This document shows, piece after piece, positions 16,476-25,479 of a stretch of 64,000 nt of DNA. The stretch comes from Bacteroidales bacterium (GTDB lineage: Bacteria; Bacteroidota; Bacteroidia; Bacteroidales; F082): NCBI GenBank assembly GCA_016936355.1, contig JAFGYB010000065.1, positions 35,214 through 99,213 of the forward strand, read 5' to 3'. Positions within the stretch are counted from its first letter, which is position 1. Every line of letters begins with the position of its first letter. The translations under genes were made by a program, and so were the position numbers. The notes below the pieces were generated by a model that was not told the DNA's origin, did not search any database, and saw only the letters and a program-made list of their open reading frames with translations.

Positions 16476-17021
16476 TTATTCAAAAGGACTGACAAAATCC
16501 CTGAATAAGGGGGCTTGTTGGTCCTTTTCTGATAAAGTAGGCTGGTTAAAATTCCACTCAATATCCAGATCGGGGTCATTCCATAAAATACTGCCCTCGG
16601 ACTCTTTATTGTATACGTTGGTGCACTTGTAAAAGAATACGGTGTTGTCTTCCAGGGTCACAAAACCATGGGCAAACCCTTCAGGGACCCAGTACATCCA
16701 TTTGTTTTTTTCGTTCAGTTCAACCGCTTCCCATTGACCGTAGGTAGGAGAAGATTTACGCAGGTCTACAGCAACATCCAGCACAGCCCCTTTGATAACC
16801 CGTACCAGCTTTCCCTGGGCATGCGGAGGTTTTTGAAAGTGCAGTCCTCTTAAGACCCCTTTCATGGAACGGGATTCATTATCCTGAACAAATTGCGGGT
16901 ACAATCCCTCCTGTTTGAACGCTTCTTTGTTATAGGATTCAAAAAAATAACCTCTGTGGTCTTCAAATACACTGGGTTTGATGATCAGTAATCCGGGAAT
17001 TTTGGTCTTTACAAGTTCCAT
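16476..17021 (-). CDS. rfbC: dTDP-4-dehydrorhamnose 3,5-epimerase
   Basis: Catalyses the double epimerisation of dTDP-4-keto-6-deoxyglucose on the way to dTDP-L-rhamnose. The 181-residue cupin has the family blocks DHRGYFFESYNKEAF, FVQDNESRSMKGVLRGLHFQ (catalytic His in LRGLHFQ), GKLVRVIKGAVLDVAVDLR and VPEGFAHGFVTLED. The other rhamnose genes (rfbA, rfbB, rfbD) are not in the window, so this copy is isolated. It lies 12 bases downstream of ccsBA on the same strand, which may give co-transcription without functional linkage. Confidence 0.95.
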   Translation of the reverse strand: MELVKTKIPGLLIIKPSVFEDHRGYFFESYNKEAFKQEGLYPQFVQDNESRSMKGVLRGLHFQKPPHAQGKLVRVIKGAVLDVAVDLRKSSPTYGQWEAVELNEKNKWMYWVPEGFAHGFVTLEDNTVFFYKCTNVYNKESEGSILWNDPDLDIEWNFNQPTLSEKDQQAPLFRDFVSPFE

Positions 17022-17033
17022 TCAATACAATTT

Positions 17034-20000
17034 TTATAATTCTTTTTCTTCAGGTTCATTCAGTCGCTGCTCATTGTAATAGGCAGCCACAGCCACAACC
17101 GCAATTACACCCACCACGTAATAAACAAAGTGTGGGATAGGAGCCGGAGTTCCTTTGGCATACGAATGCATACCTCCAAGATAATAATTTACGCCGAAAT
17201 AAGTCATTAAGATGGAAAAATAGCTCACAACGGAAGCCAGGTTAAAGCTGTAGCGGGATTTGAGTCCGGGAATGAAACGCATGTGGGCAACAAAACTGTA
17301 CACCAGCACACTTACCAGTGCCCAGGTTTCTTTGGGATCCCAGCTCCAGTATCGGCCCCAGCTTTCATTAGCCCATACACCTCCCAAAAATGTACCGATG
17401 GTCAGCATATACAACCCGATGGTGAGCGTCCGTTGGTTGATGATAGTAAGTTGTTGTATTTTCTCAGATAAATGACTTTTATTTTTTTTGTTTTTCATTG
17501 CACTCAATACAAGATTGAAAAATCCCATAAGGGCTCCCAAAGCAAGGAAGCCATAGCTGGCCGTAATGACAGAAACATGGATGGTGAGCCAGTAGGATTT
17601 TAATACCGGTACCAGATTGGTAATTTCCGGATCCATCCAGCTTAAATGAGCTACAAAAAGGATAACAGATACCAATAGTGTAGTAGCCGCCACTGTAAGT
17701 CGCGACTGGCGCGAGAAGATCAGTCCGGCAAGCATAACCACCCAACCAATGTAGATCATGGATTCATAACCGTCGCTCCAGGGGGCATGTCCTGAAATAT
17801 ACCAGCGAAGTCCCAAACCAAAAGTCTGCAGCAGGAATCCAATCACAATCAATCCGGTCAAAACCTTCATGGAGGTCCTGAGCCATTTAGTGGTTTTTAA
17901 TATTTCGGCAAAAGCCAGGAGCAAAAACACCAAACCAAGGATTCCGTAAACCATAGCCAGCCGGAAGAAGATCATCATTTTATTGTATAATAATTCTGCT
18001 TTGATCTTTCTTTCGGAGGGAATAACAGGAGCGCCGAATTTTTTCTGAAATGATGACATAATGGTCACCAATTTTCCTGCCTGAGACAGGTCTCCGTTGG
18101 CAATATCGTGTATGTAAGCCGGGAATATTTGTAGTACCAGTGTCGAATCTTTTGCATTCAGCAGCGATTGTTTAACATAGGGGGTGAGCCAGGTTTTGTT
18201 CGGCTGACCAGCCACAGGGAACATTTTCAGCAGCTTTCCGGTGAAGATCATGTAGGCAATGTTCATGCGCTCGTCCACCTTAATTACTTCCTTATCGAAC
18301 ATATCCCGGTCGATGGGTTTCTTTTCAAACGCTTTGGACACGTAATTGCTTAGTTTATATGTTCCTTTTGAAGTGTTTATAAAATCTAAGTAGGAAGCAT
18401 ATTTTCCGTGAATGCCCATGAGATGCGCCAGGCTTTTGTCGTTGATGACAATGATCGGTGCTTTTTGCCATTCGGTCGGTTTGGTGAGCATTCCCAGCAG
18501 AACCTGATCGGGCGTCATTCCTTTGTAACTGTTCTTTCTGCTTATTTTTCGCAATACCTGACTGGCCAGGGTATTCATGGGTTTGATCCGGCCGTCGTTG
18601 GATTGTACCAGCAGTTTTCCGAACTCTTCTGCCTGGTGCTTATTGACAGTCAGATTATCGGTGGTTTGTCCCATCACCGTGAGTGAAGAAACAGCAAGAA
18701 GAGCCAGTATGATCACTGTTTTACTGCCTTTGCAGGTGATTAGTTTTTTCAGGTAGCGACCCGATGTGGAAAAATGAGTGTAAGGGTTGACCAAAGACCA
18801 GATCATTCCTAAAGCCATAATCAGATACCCGATGTAGGTGATCAGTGTGCCCCAGTAATCATGGTTTATCGAGAGGATAGAACCCTGTTCATCGGGGTCG
18901 TAGGAAGACTGGAAAAACCGATACCCTTTGTATTTTAACACATGATTCATGTATATATGATAGGGGAACGTTTTGTTTTTCTTTTTGTTGATAACCGTAA
19001 CATAGCTCGAATAGCTGGAAGGACTCATGGAGCCGGGATACCGTTGCAGGTTGAAACTGTCGAGTTTTACAAAGAAGGGTAGGGTGATGATACGAGACCC
19101 GTATTGCATTGAAATGTGCAATCCGTTTAGAGTAAACTGAGTGTCGGCTCCTTTCAGTCCCTTGGTACCTCTGATGACCACTTCTTTGGTTTGGGCTCCG
19201 GATCGGGCTCGGATCTTTACAAAACTTAAATATTTATTTCCCTTTCCTACAGATATAAAGTCTGTTTTGGCATGAGCGTAACTGGCAATCAGTACCATTT
19301 TCAAATCTCCGACTGTGTATAAATTTGAACGACTGAACGGATGCTTTTGATCGGCCTGAAAGCTTTGAATGTTTTGGGATCCCATCTGCATTTTCTCAAT
19401 GCTAACGGGTGCTTTAATGTACAGACTGTCTCCGCTTCCAATAATGTTAATGGCGTCAGGAACAGGATTGGTTCCGAATGTAATAATATGGTTCCCAATG
19501 GTTTTTGTTTCTCCGTATTTCAGGTAGAGGTTTTGTTTGTCGTGATGGGTGAGTACTTCCATAACAATGATGGGGACTCCGTCAGGGTCTTTACTTATTA
19601 CTTCACGGGCATTGTGAATATATTTCACTGCCTGAAGTTCAACAGTTTTATCTCCCAGTTTTAAATTTTGATGATAACGGGTAGGGGTGAGGGCTGAAAG
19701 CAGAACGGCCTTGCGTTTTGTGACTTGTTGTTTCCCATCAGTAATCTTTGTGGTGATGTAGGTACGGTCAGAGAGGATCTGATTGGTAGTTTCACCGTTG
19801 CGAATATGCAGCATCCCCTCGTAACTGATGAAACGGGTAATACCGGCTCCCACAAGAATCACAATAAAGGACAGGTGCATCACCAGCAGGCTCAGTTTTT
19901 TGGGGCGATACATCTTATACCGGAATATATTGGATATCAGATTGACCGTAAGCAGGCCCAGCAGTACGTCGAACCACACGGCTTTGTATATCAATGCCTG

Positions 20001-20120
20001 GGCAGCAGGCGTTCCGAAATCATTTTCTATGAATGTTGCCGTTCCAATGGAAAGGGCAAATATAATCAGTAGGATCCCCATGCTTGACATGGAGAAAAAG
20101 AGGTTTTTGATTGTTTTCAT
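17034..20120 (-). CDS. ccsBA: Fused cytochrome c assembly protein (ResB-CcsA, System II)
   Basis: A 1028-residue membrane protein that handles haem for attachment to cytochrome c in System II biogenesis. The N-terminal part (about 1-480) is ResB-like: four helices around a large periplasmic loop. The C-terminal part (about 730-1010) is CcsA-like with a row of helices and the haem-handling WWD motif near residues 915-932 (ESWGRYWSWDPKETWAL). A further periplasmic region between the two has a second signal-like segment (about 465-485). The fusion is common in Bacteroidota and epsilonproteobacteria. Its presence implies c-type cytochromes. It follows the DUF2027-Smr gene by 15 bases. Confidence 0.94.
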   Translation of the reverse strand: MKTIKNLFFSMSSMGILLIIFALSIGTATFIENDFGTPAAQALIYKAVWFDVLLGLLTVNLISNIFRYKMYRPKKLSLLVMHLSFIVILVGAGITRFISYEGMLHIRNGETTNQILSDRTYITTKITDGKQQVTKRKAVLLSALTPTRYHQNLKLGDKTVELQAVKYIHNAREVISKDPDGVPIIVMEVLTHHDKQNLYLKYGETKTIGNHIITFGTNPVPDAINIIGSGDSLYIKAPVSIEKMQMGSQNIQSFQADQKHPFSRSNLYTVGDLKMVLIASYAHAKTDFISVGKGNKYLSFVKIRARSGAQTKEVVIRGTKGLKGADTQFTLNGLHISMQYGSRIITLPFFVKLDSFNLQRYPGSMSPSSYSSYVTVINKKKNKTFPYHIYMNHVLKYKGYRFFQSSYDPDEQGSILSINHDYWGTLITYIGYLIMALGMIWSLVNPYTHFSTSGRYLKKLITCKGSKTVIILALLAVSSLTVMGQTTDNLTVNKHQAEEFGKLLVQSNDGRIKPMNTLASQVLRKISRKNSYKGMTPDQVLLGMLTKPTEWQKAPIIVINDKSLAHLMGIHGKYASYLDFINTSKGTYKLSNYVSKAFEKKPIDRDMFDKEVIKVDERMNIAYMIFTGKLLKMFPVAGQPNKTWLTPYVKQSLLNAKDSTLVLQIFPAYIHDIANGDLSQAGKLVTIMSSFQKKFGAPVIPSERKIKAELLYNKMMIFFRLAMVYGILGLVFLLLAFAEILKTTKWLRTSMKVLTGLIVIGFLLQTFGLGLRWYISGHAPWSDGYESMIYIGWVVMLAGLIFSRQSRLTVAATTLLVSVILFVAHLSWMDPEITNLVPVLKSYWLTIHVSVITASYGFLALGALMGFFNLVLSAMKNKKNKSHLSEKIQQLTIINQRTLTIGLYMLTIGTFLGGVWANESWGRYWSWDPKETWALVSVLVYSFVAHMRFIPGLKSRYSFNLASVVSYFSILMTYFGVNYYLGGMHSYAKGTPAPIPHFVYYVVGVIAVVAVAAYYNEQRLNEPEEKEL

Positions 20121-20135
20121 GTTTAAAAAGTAAAC

Positions 20136-21194
20136 CTATTCAGTTTTGTCTTTAATCAATACGTCCAGCGATCCAACACCGAATTTTACAATGTCGGCCT
20201 GTTCATTTCCCTGTTGTTTGAAGTATTCAATGATGGCATTTTTCAGGACGCCGTTGCCAATACCGTGAATGAAGGTGATCTTTCTGTAATCATTGACCAA
20301 AGCACTGTCCAGAGCTTTTTTAAAGTGTTCCACCTGTATTCTGAAAATATCGCTGCTGCTGAGCCCGGCGATATTATCCAGTATCTCACCGATGTGCAGA
20401 TCAACAATGGCTTCTCCATAAGTAGTCCGGTATTTGTCAATGAATGCTTGTTTCTTTTGCGGGACATTTTTTACTTTCTGAGGTTCTGCATCATATTTTC
20501 CTGTATTGTCAGCTCTTTGCAGGGTTTTCTGTGAAATCAGTGTGGAAATAATGGCTTTACCGTTTACGAGTGTATTGCTCAGGTAGCTGCCTTCTTTGAA
20601 AAACCGGCTTACCCTGATGTTGATCTGGGAATGCACCGGCAAATAGATTGTCTCCGGTTTGTCTTCATGCAGCAAAGTCTGCAGAATACCGTGACTCCAG
20701 TTTTCAAGTTCTTCTCTTGAAACGGTATCCAGAATTTTTTTGGAATGAGCAGGTATGGAGCCATAATCCACTCCCTGAACACTCCCTTCCACTTCCAGAA
20801 ACAGACTGTATAAAATATCAAACGAAGTGTGATTTACCAGAAATACACTCACCGGACCTGTGAGAAACCATTGCTGATCATGGGGTTCAAATACCAAATA
20901 AACCCCGGCCTCTTCCCTGGGTTTGTTCCAGGTGCTGATGGGTGTGATTTCAACAGTTTCTTCGGTGTATTCTTCTTTGGGGGCCGGGGCCGAAGGTTGA
21001 GGCTGTGTTGTCCGTACCGGTTTTTCCTGTGATTCAGTTTGTCGATAATCAGGGATGAGTTCGCTCATCATTACAGGCATTTCAAAACCTTCATCGGTTT
21101 CGATTTTCACCATTTTATCATCTACGATGGCTGTTACTCTTCCTCCACCGGCTTCGTCCAGGAACTTTACCTGATCTCCAACTTTAAACTTCAT
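20136..21194 (-). CDS. DUF2027 and Smr domain protein
   Basis: A 352-residue cytoplasmic protein. The N-terminal DUF2027 region opens with FKVGDQVKFLDEAGGGRVTAI and covers residues up to about 230. The C-terminal Smr domain (about 265-352) carries VDLHIGEI (the D-L-H motif) and the HGIGNGVLKNAI motif (the typical H-G-x-G). Smr domains in MutS2 are nucleases; here there is no MutS part, so the molecular role in Bacteroidota is open. A Pro/Gln-rich linker (about 55-75) joins the first barrel to the rest. Minus-strand TACATTTG at 21212-21219 is a plausible -7 element. Confidence 0.88.
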   Translation of the reverse strand: MKFKVGDQVKFLDEAGGGRVTAIVDDKMVKIETDEGFEMPVMMSELIPDYRQTESQEKPVRTTQPQPSAPAPKEEYTEETVEITPISTWNKPREEAGVYLVFEPHDQQWFLTGPVSVFLVNHTSFDILYSLFLEVEGSVQGVDYGSIPAHSKKILDTVSREELENWSHGILQTLLHEDKPETIYLPVHSQINIRVSRFFKEGSYLSNTLVNGKAIISTLISQKTLQRADNTGKYDAEPQKVKNVPQKKQAFIDKYRTTYGEAIVDLHIGEILDNIAGLSSSDIFRIQVEHFKKALDSALVNDYRKITFIHGIGNGVLKNAIIEYFKQQGNEQADIVKFGVGSLDVLIKDKTE

Positions 21195-21211
21195 AGCTCT
21201 ATGTTAATGGG

Positions 21212-21219
21212 CAAATGTA
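21212..21219 (-). promoter_or_regulatory. -7 element before the DUF2027-Smr gene
   Basis: Reads TACATTTG on the minus strand, matching TAnnTTTG, 18 bases before the ATG at 21194. The -33 box is not clear. Confidence 0.4.
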
Positions 21220-21359
21220 GGTATATTCACTAAATTTTTAAATACCCCGTTTTTAAATTTAATTTCTGGTTTTTAATGGGTAAAATCCTGAAAGAGATTG
21301 AAAGAATTTTTGCAACTTACTTTCCGGATTCAGTTTCTGAATCAATACTATAAGAGTAT

Positions 21360-22211
21360 TTATTGAAAAAGGATTCCCGCCAGTTTTTGTCGGGCAATTT
21401 TCAACTTTTCATTGTTTACGGTACATTGCAGTTTGTTGTTGTCGCAGAATTGGAGCAGCTCGGATAAGTCGAGATTGGGAACCATTTCCTTTCCGGTCAT
21501 AGGACAACCTCCCAATCCTCCTAATACCGTATCGAAATGGCGGATTCCGGCGTCAAATGCAGCCTGTATTTTTTCGATACCCTGACCCGGTACCGCATGG
21601 GTATGAAAGCCAAATTGAACGTCCGGGAATTCAGGAACCACGGTCTGGCATACTGTACGGATCGTTTCCGGTTTTACATCTCCAATGGTTTCAGCCAGCT
21701 GAATCAGTAAAATATCTTTGTCGCGTAATTTTCCGATCCATTCCGAAACCTGCGATACATTCCATTCGTCATGGTAGGGATTTCCAAAGGCCAGCGATAG
21801 ATAGACTACCAGCTCTTTTCCCGATTGAACACACAAATTTTGCAGGAAGTCAATGGTTCTTTCGGCTTCTTCGATGTCTGTATTTAAATTCTTTTTCAGG
21901 AAAGTGGGCGACACAGAGAAAGGATAAAAAATCCGGTCAACCATATCATAGTCCTTAGCCAGTTCTCCACCTTTCTGGTTGGCAACCAAAACAGCAATTT
22001 TGGTGTTTTCGGGAATATCCTTCAGACTGTTCAGCACGTCCCCGGTATCTGCCATTTGCGGTATGGCGCGAGGGGAAACAAAACTGCCGGTTTCAAGGGT
22101 GTCAAACCCGCACTGCAACAGGGCATTGATGTATTCAATCTTCTTGTTCGTAGGAATGAATCGATCCAGTCCCTGCATTCCATCGCGCGGCGTTTCGGTA
22201 ATTTTAATCAT
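21360..22211 (-). CDS. Hydroxymethylglutaryl-CoA lyase-like enzyme
   Basis: A 283-residue TIM-barrel lyase of the HMGL-like family. Motifs: TETPRDGMQG near residue 5 (metal Asp and catalytic Arg), GFHTHAVPG (metal His pair) and the Cys loop GLGGCPMTGKEMVPNLDL, which is diagnostic of HMG-CoA lyase rather than citramalate or isopropylmalate synthase. It should split HMG-CoA to acetyl-CoA and acetoacetate, as in leucine catabolism. No other leucine genes are nearby. Acetoacetate is also the product of FahA 18 kb upstream, so both feed the same pool. A TAACTTTG -7 element lies at 22232-22239. Confidence 0.88.
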   Translation of the reverse strand: MIKITETPRDGMQGLDRFIPTNKKIEYINALLQCGFDTLETGSFVSPRAIPQMADTGDVLNSLKDIPENTKIAVLVANQKGGELAKDYDMVDRIFYPFSVSPTFLKKNLNTDIEEAERTIDFLQNLCVQSGKELVVYLSLAFGNPYHDEWNVSQVSEWIGKLRDKDILLIQLAETIGDVKPETIRTVCQTVVPEFPDVQFGFHTHAVPGQGIEKIQAAFDAGIRHFDTVLGGLGGCPMTGKEMVPNLDLSELLQFCDNNKLQCTVNNEKLKIARQKLAGILFQ

Positions 22212-22231
22212 ATACTGTTCAATGTTTGTGG

Positions 22232-22239
22232 CAAAGTTA
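22232..22239 (-). promoter_or_regulatory. -7 element before HMG-CoA lyase
   Basis: Minus-strand TAACTTTG matches TAnnTTTG, 20 bases from the ATG. A TTTG further upstream is only 15 bases away, shorter than the usual spacing. Confidence 0.35.
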
Positions 22240-22343
22240 AAGGAAATCCTCAGGCAAATAGATTGAAATACAGTGCAGAAGTTTAAAGTTTCTTAAATTG
22301 AAAAGCAGCAGTACCAAATCCTGTACAATCCATAAGACGAAAC

Positions 22344-22374
22344 GTTGCTATCAAAGATGAAAAATGTAATTTTA
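22344..22374 (+). promoter_or_regulatory. Possible promoter of the esterase gene
   Basis: GTTG at 22344-22347, then 19 bases, then TAATTTTA at 22367-22374. Each box has one mismatch to the Bacteroidota consensus, and the spacing is right. The esterase ATG follows about 45 bases later. Confidence 0.35.
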
Positions 22375-22418
22375 CAACTCGAAATCCAGCAAATGGATTT
22401 TCAATTAATCGAAACTCG

Positions 22419-23339
22419 ATGAAAGAAATAATCGCAATTCTGTTGTTTATGATGCCGGTACTTTCGGGGTTTTCTCAAACACCCAGGGTTCCAACCGGAA
22501 CCATTCGTCACTTCACTGATTTCCCTTCGCAGTATGTTACCCCCAGAAATGTGGACATTTGGCTGCCGGAAAATTATTCACCCACTAGGAAATATGCCGT
22601 GCTGTATATGAACGATGGTCAGATGCTGTTCGACAGTACAATGACCTGGAACCACCAAAGCTGGAAAGTGGCTCAAACGGCAGAAAAGTTGATGCAGGAA
22701 GGGAAGGTGATGAACTTTATTGTGGTGGGAATCTGGAATATTCCTGAACTGCGGTTTACCAATTATTTCCCTCAAAAACCCTACGAATCGATTCCAAAGG
22801 ACCGTCGGGACAGTATCAGTGATGAACTGCAAAAGTCGGGGGCGGTTAACGGTGATTTTCAACCCAATTCCGACGACTACCTTCGTTTTCTTGTGAAGGA
22901 ACTGAAACCCTATGTGGATCAGAACTTTTCGGTGTACACAGATGCTGCTCATACATTTATTGCCGGTAGCAGCATGGGGGGACTGATTTCGTGGTATGCG
23001 CTGTGTGAATACCCTGATGTTTTTGGCGGAGCAGCCTGTATGAGTACCCACTGGCCGGGTTTGTTCAGCATGGAAAACAATCCCATACCAGAAGCGTTTG
23101 TCAATTACTTAAAGGCACATTTACCACCCCCTTCACGGCATAAATTTTATTTTGATTACGGAAATAAAACATTGGATGCACTCTATGCAGAGCCGCAAAA
23201 AGAAGTGGATCGGGTGATGAAGTCTGCCGGTTATACGAATGTTAACTGGATAACCCGCTTTTATCCCGGTGACGATCACAGCGAAAAATCATGGAGCAGT
23301 CGGTTATCTGTTCCCCTTGTGTTTTTGCTGGGGAAATAG
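22419..23339 (+). CDS. Secreted esterase of the alpha/beta hydrolase (Esterase D-like) family
   Basis: A 306-residue exported hydrolase (signal MKEIIAILLFMMPVLSGFSQ). The fold is recognisable from NVDIWLPENYSPTRKYAVLYMNDGQML, the nucleophile elbow IAGSSMGGLISWYAL (Ser in G-S-S-M-G-G) and the catalytic His region YPGDDHSEKSW. It resembles enzymes annotated as putative esterase or enterochelin-esterase-like hydrolases; the substrate cannot be told from sequence. It stands alone between a divergent HMG-CoA lyase gene and a histidine kinase gene. Ends in TAG. Confidence 0.88.
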   Translation: MKEIIAILLFMMPVLSGFSQTPRVPTGTIRHFTDFPSQYVTPRNVDIWLPENYSPTRKYAVLYMNDGQMLFDSTMTWNHQSWKVAQTAEKLMQEGKVMNFIVVGIWNIPELRFTNYFPQKPYESIPKDRRDSISDELQKSGAVNGDFQPNSDDYLRFLVKELKPYVDQNFSVYTDAAHTFIAGSSMGGLISWYALCEYPDVFGGAACMSTHWPGLFSMENNPIPEAFVNYLKAHLPPPSRHKFYFDYGNKTLDALYAEPQKEVDRVMKSAGYTNVNWITRFYPGDDHSEKSWSSRLSVPLVFLLGK

Positions 23340-23460
23340 GAACCTGTGGCGTGTGGCTCGTGATACGACCGAAGTAACTAATTTCATTATTTAATAAAGT
23401 GAGGAAGTTAAGATAGGTAGGTTTTTTACTAAATTGCACCGGTTAAATCAGCTTTCAGGT

Positions 23461-24807
23461 ATGGATCAATTAGCACTTAAGATTATTATCTTTATCGCTT
23501 CGGGTATTAGTTTTATCATGGCCCTGTATATGTGGTTTCTGAATTACAATGCCAGAGGGATAAAGGGACCCCGATACTGGGCTTTGGCGAATTTGATTAT
23601 CGGTTTGGGACTTTTTATTCGAATTTTTTCCCCTACTTTTTCCTTTTTTATCAGATCCGTATCCATGTTATTTGTCACCACCGGACTGTTTGTTTATCTC
23701 GCCGGAATCTGGCATTACAAAAACAAAAAAATCAATCCGTGGATTGTCTTTGGAATTCCTGCCCTTGATCTGGTTCAAACCATCGTATTTTATCTGATAA
23801 TTCCCAATAATCGAATTCGCATCGACCTTCATTTGGTTGCGCTCATAATTTTCAGTGCGTTGTCTATTTATGAAATGCTTGATGTGGAAAGGGAGCGGTA
23901 TTACCTGCGCAAGATCTTCAGGCTGAATGCCCTTTATTTTGCAATATTCCTGATCTTGTCCTTAGCCGGGATTGTTATTACGCTATTCCGGCCTATGAAT
24001 CCGTTACATATAGAATTTGTATGGCTCGTGGCCTTCGGAATTGCCGGAGGAATCATGACAGCATTGACCTTCGGGTATTTATCGGCTGTTAATTTGCAGC
24101 TGTATATTGAATTGAGAGGACAGTTAAAATCCAAGGACAAATTCTTCTCGATTATTGCTCATGACCTTAAGGGACCGGTAGGGACACAAATGAATTTTCT
24201 GAATTTGCTGAATAATCAAAAGGATCTGGAGGAAGATCAAAAGATGAAGTTCTTAAACAACCTCGAGGTTCTCAGTCAGTCCACGTTTCATTTGCTGCAA
24301 AATTTGCTGGAATGGGCAAATACTTCCGGTAATATAGGCCAGTTTGAAGAAGAAAGGGTAGACCTGAACCTGTTGATCGATTCCAACATCAAATTTTATG
24401 AAAGTCTGATGCTGTTTAAATCCATAACTCTTGAATTTCATCAGGATGAAAATATGATTGTGAATGGAAATTCAAAAATGCTGGAAACGGTTATTCGTAA
24501 TTTGGTTTCCAATGCGATAAAATTTACCCCAAGGGGTGGCAAAATCACTATCTCTACCCAAAAAAATGATCAGTATGTACGTTTGAAAGTGGAAGATACG
24601 GGAACCGGGATTGATCCTAAACGGTTGCCGCACATCTTTGAGCTGGAAAACAATAGTTTATCCAAAGGTACCGAAGGTGAAACAGGGTCGGGACTGGGAT
24701 TGGTTCTGTGTAAAGAATTTGTTACCAAAAACAAAGGGACGATCCATGCCGAAAGTGAACTGAATGCAGGAACCCGAATGATTGTGGACCTCCCTCTGGC
24801 CCGTTGA
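23461..24807 (+). CDS. Membrane sensor histidine kinase with seven-helix sensor
   Basis: About 448 residues from the ATG at 23461. The ORF-track start is a TTG at 23434 and is less likely. Seven hydrophobic helices fill residues 1-210, a 7TM-type sensor with no large periplasmic domain. Then HisKA with FFSIIAHDLKGPVG (phospho-acceptor His234) and a HATPase domain with NLVSNAIKFTPRGG (N box), VEDTGTGI (G1) and ETGSGLGLVLCKEF (G2). No response regulator is adjacent, so it is an orphan kinase. What it senses is unknown. Confidence 0.9.
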   Translation: MDQLALKIIIFIASGISFIMALYMWFLNYNARGIKGPRYWALANLIIGLGLFIRIFSPTFSFFIRSVSMLFVTTGLFVYLAGIWHYKNKKINPWIVFGIPALDLVQTIVFYLIIPNNRIRIDLHLVALIIFSALSIYEMLDVERERYYLRKIFRLNALYFAIFLILSLAGIVITLFRPMNPLHIEFVWLVAFGIAGGIMTALTFGYLSAVNLQLYIELRGQLKSKDKFFSIIAHDLKGPVGTQMNFLNLLNNQKDLEEDQKMKFLNNLEVLSQSTFHLLQNLLEWANTSGNIGQFEEERVDLNLLIDSNIKFYESLMLFKSITLEFHQDENMIVNGNSKMLETVIRNLVSNAIKFTPRGGKITISTQKNDQYVRLKVEDTGTGIDPKRLPHIFELENNSLSKGTEGETGSGLGLVLCKEFVTKNKGTIHAESELNAGTRMIVDLPLAR

Positions 24808-24863
24808 GTAATTTTTCCGCGTTAAAGTCAAAATACACGACAAAAAAACTTTCCCTTGTAATA

Positions 24864-24895
24864 TTTGTTTCGTTGAATCGTCCTTAGTATATTGC
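24864..24895 (+). promoter_or_regulatory. Promoter of the lipoprotein-ABC exporter operon
   Basis: TTTG at 24864-24867, 20 bases, then TATATTGC at 24888-24895 (TAnnTTTG with a TTGC variant). The ATG at 24916 is about 20 bases downstream. Spacing and boxes are good. Confidence 0.5.
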
Positions 24896-24915
24896 ACCTG
24901 AAAACAACACGGGGA

Positions 24916-25479
24916 ATGAATCAAACCAAACCACTTCTGATTTTACTTCTTTTGATCGTCAGCATCACGGGCTGTATGCAACCCCGTGTTCATTTCAGTG
25001 AGGCAGTAACTCGTTTTGATAAGAAGTATCGTAAGGCTTCAACTTTGTATTTTTATCCCGCTGTTCTTCAAACCCTCAATTTGACTCATGATTCTACCTA
25101 TGCTGCCATTACCAAAGGGATACAGGAGCTTAGGGTTTTACAATATTCCAAAGACAGTATCAATCCGGAAATAGCCGACACACTGATTTCCGATGTGAAG
25201 CATGAGCACTTTCTGGAAACACTGGAGATGCAACGGGAAGGTTATCGCATGAGCTTATTGGTTCAGAAACAGGGGAAAAAGATAGATCATTACATTCTGG
25301 TGGCTTATAGTCCAGGAAATATGATCGTAGTGGATCTTGTGGGTGAGATTCCGTTGATGTACCTGCCCGGGTTGCTGACCAGGGATGTTCCGCTGGGAGG
25401 GATTGAAACGGTATTGAATTATAAACCCAAGCCCCGAAAAAGCAAATCGAAGAATGGAAAAAATTCTGGAAATAAATAA
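24916..25479 (+). CDS. DUF4252-like lipoprotein
   Basis: About 187 residues from the ATG at 24916; the listed start at 24892 is a TTG. It begins with a lipoprotein signal (MNQTKPLLILLLLIVSITGC, lipobox ITGC). The mature part has alternating strands and helices and a basic Lys/Ser-rich end (KPKPRKSKSKNGKN). It resembles DUF4252 lipoproteins of Bacteroidota, but I hold that family call loosely. Its last 26 bases overlap the start of the ABC transporter ATPase gene, so it is translated with the exporter and may assist it. Confidence 0.6.
   Translation: MNQTKPLLILLLLIVSITGCMQPRVHFSEAVTRFDKKYRKASTLYFYPAVLQTLNLTHDSTYAAITKGIQELRVLQYSKDSINPEIADTLISDVKHEHFLETLEMQREGYRMSLLVQKQGKKIDHYILVAYSPGNMIVVDLVGEIPLMYLPGLLTRDVPLGGIETVLNYKPKPRKSKSKNGKNSGNK

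Noticed and set aside
22578-23051. Antisense ORF (157 aa) opposite the esterase
   Set aside because: Lies entirely within a confident gene and resembles no protein.
23434-23460. TTG start for the 7TM histidine kinase
   Set aside because: The ATG at 23461 begins just before the first helix; the extra nine residues overlap a possible promoter element.
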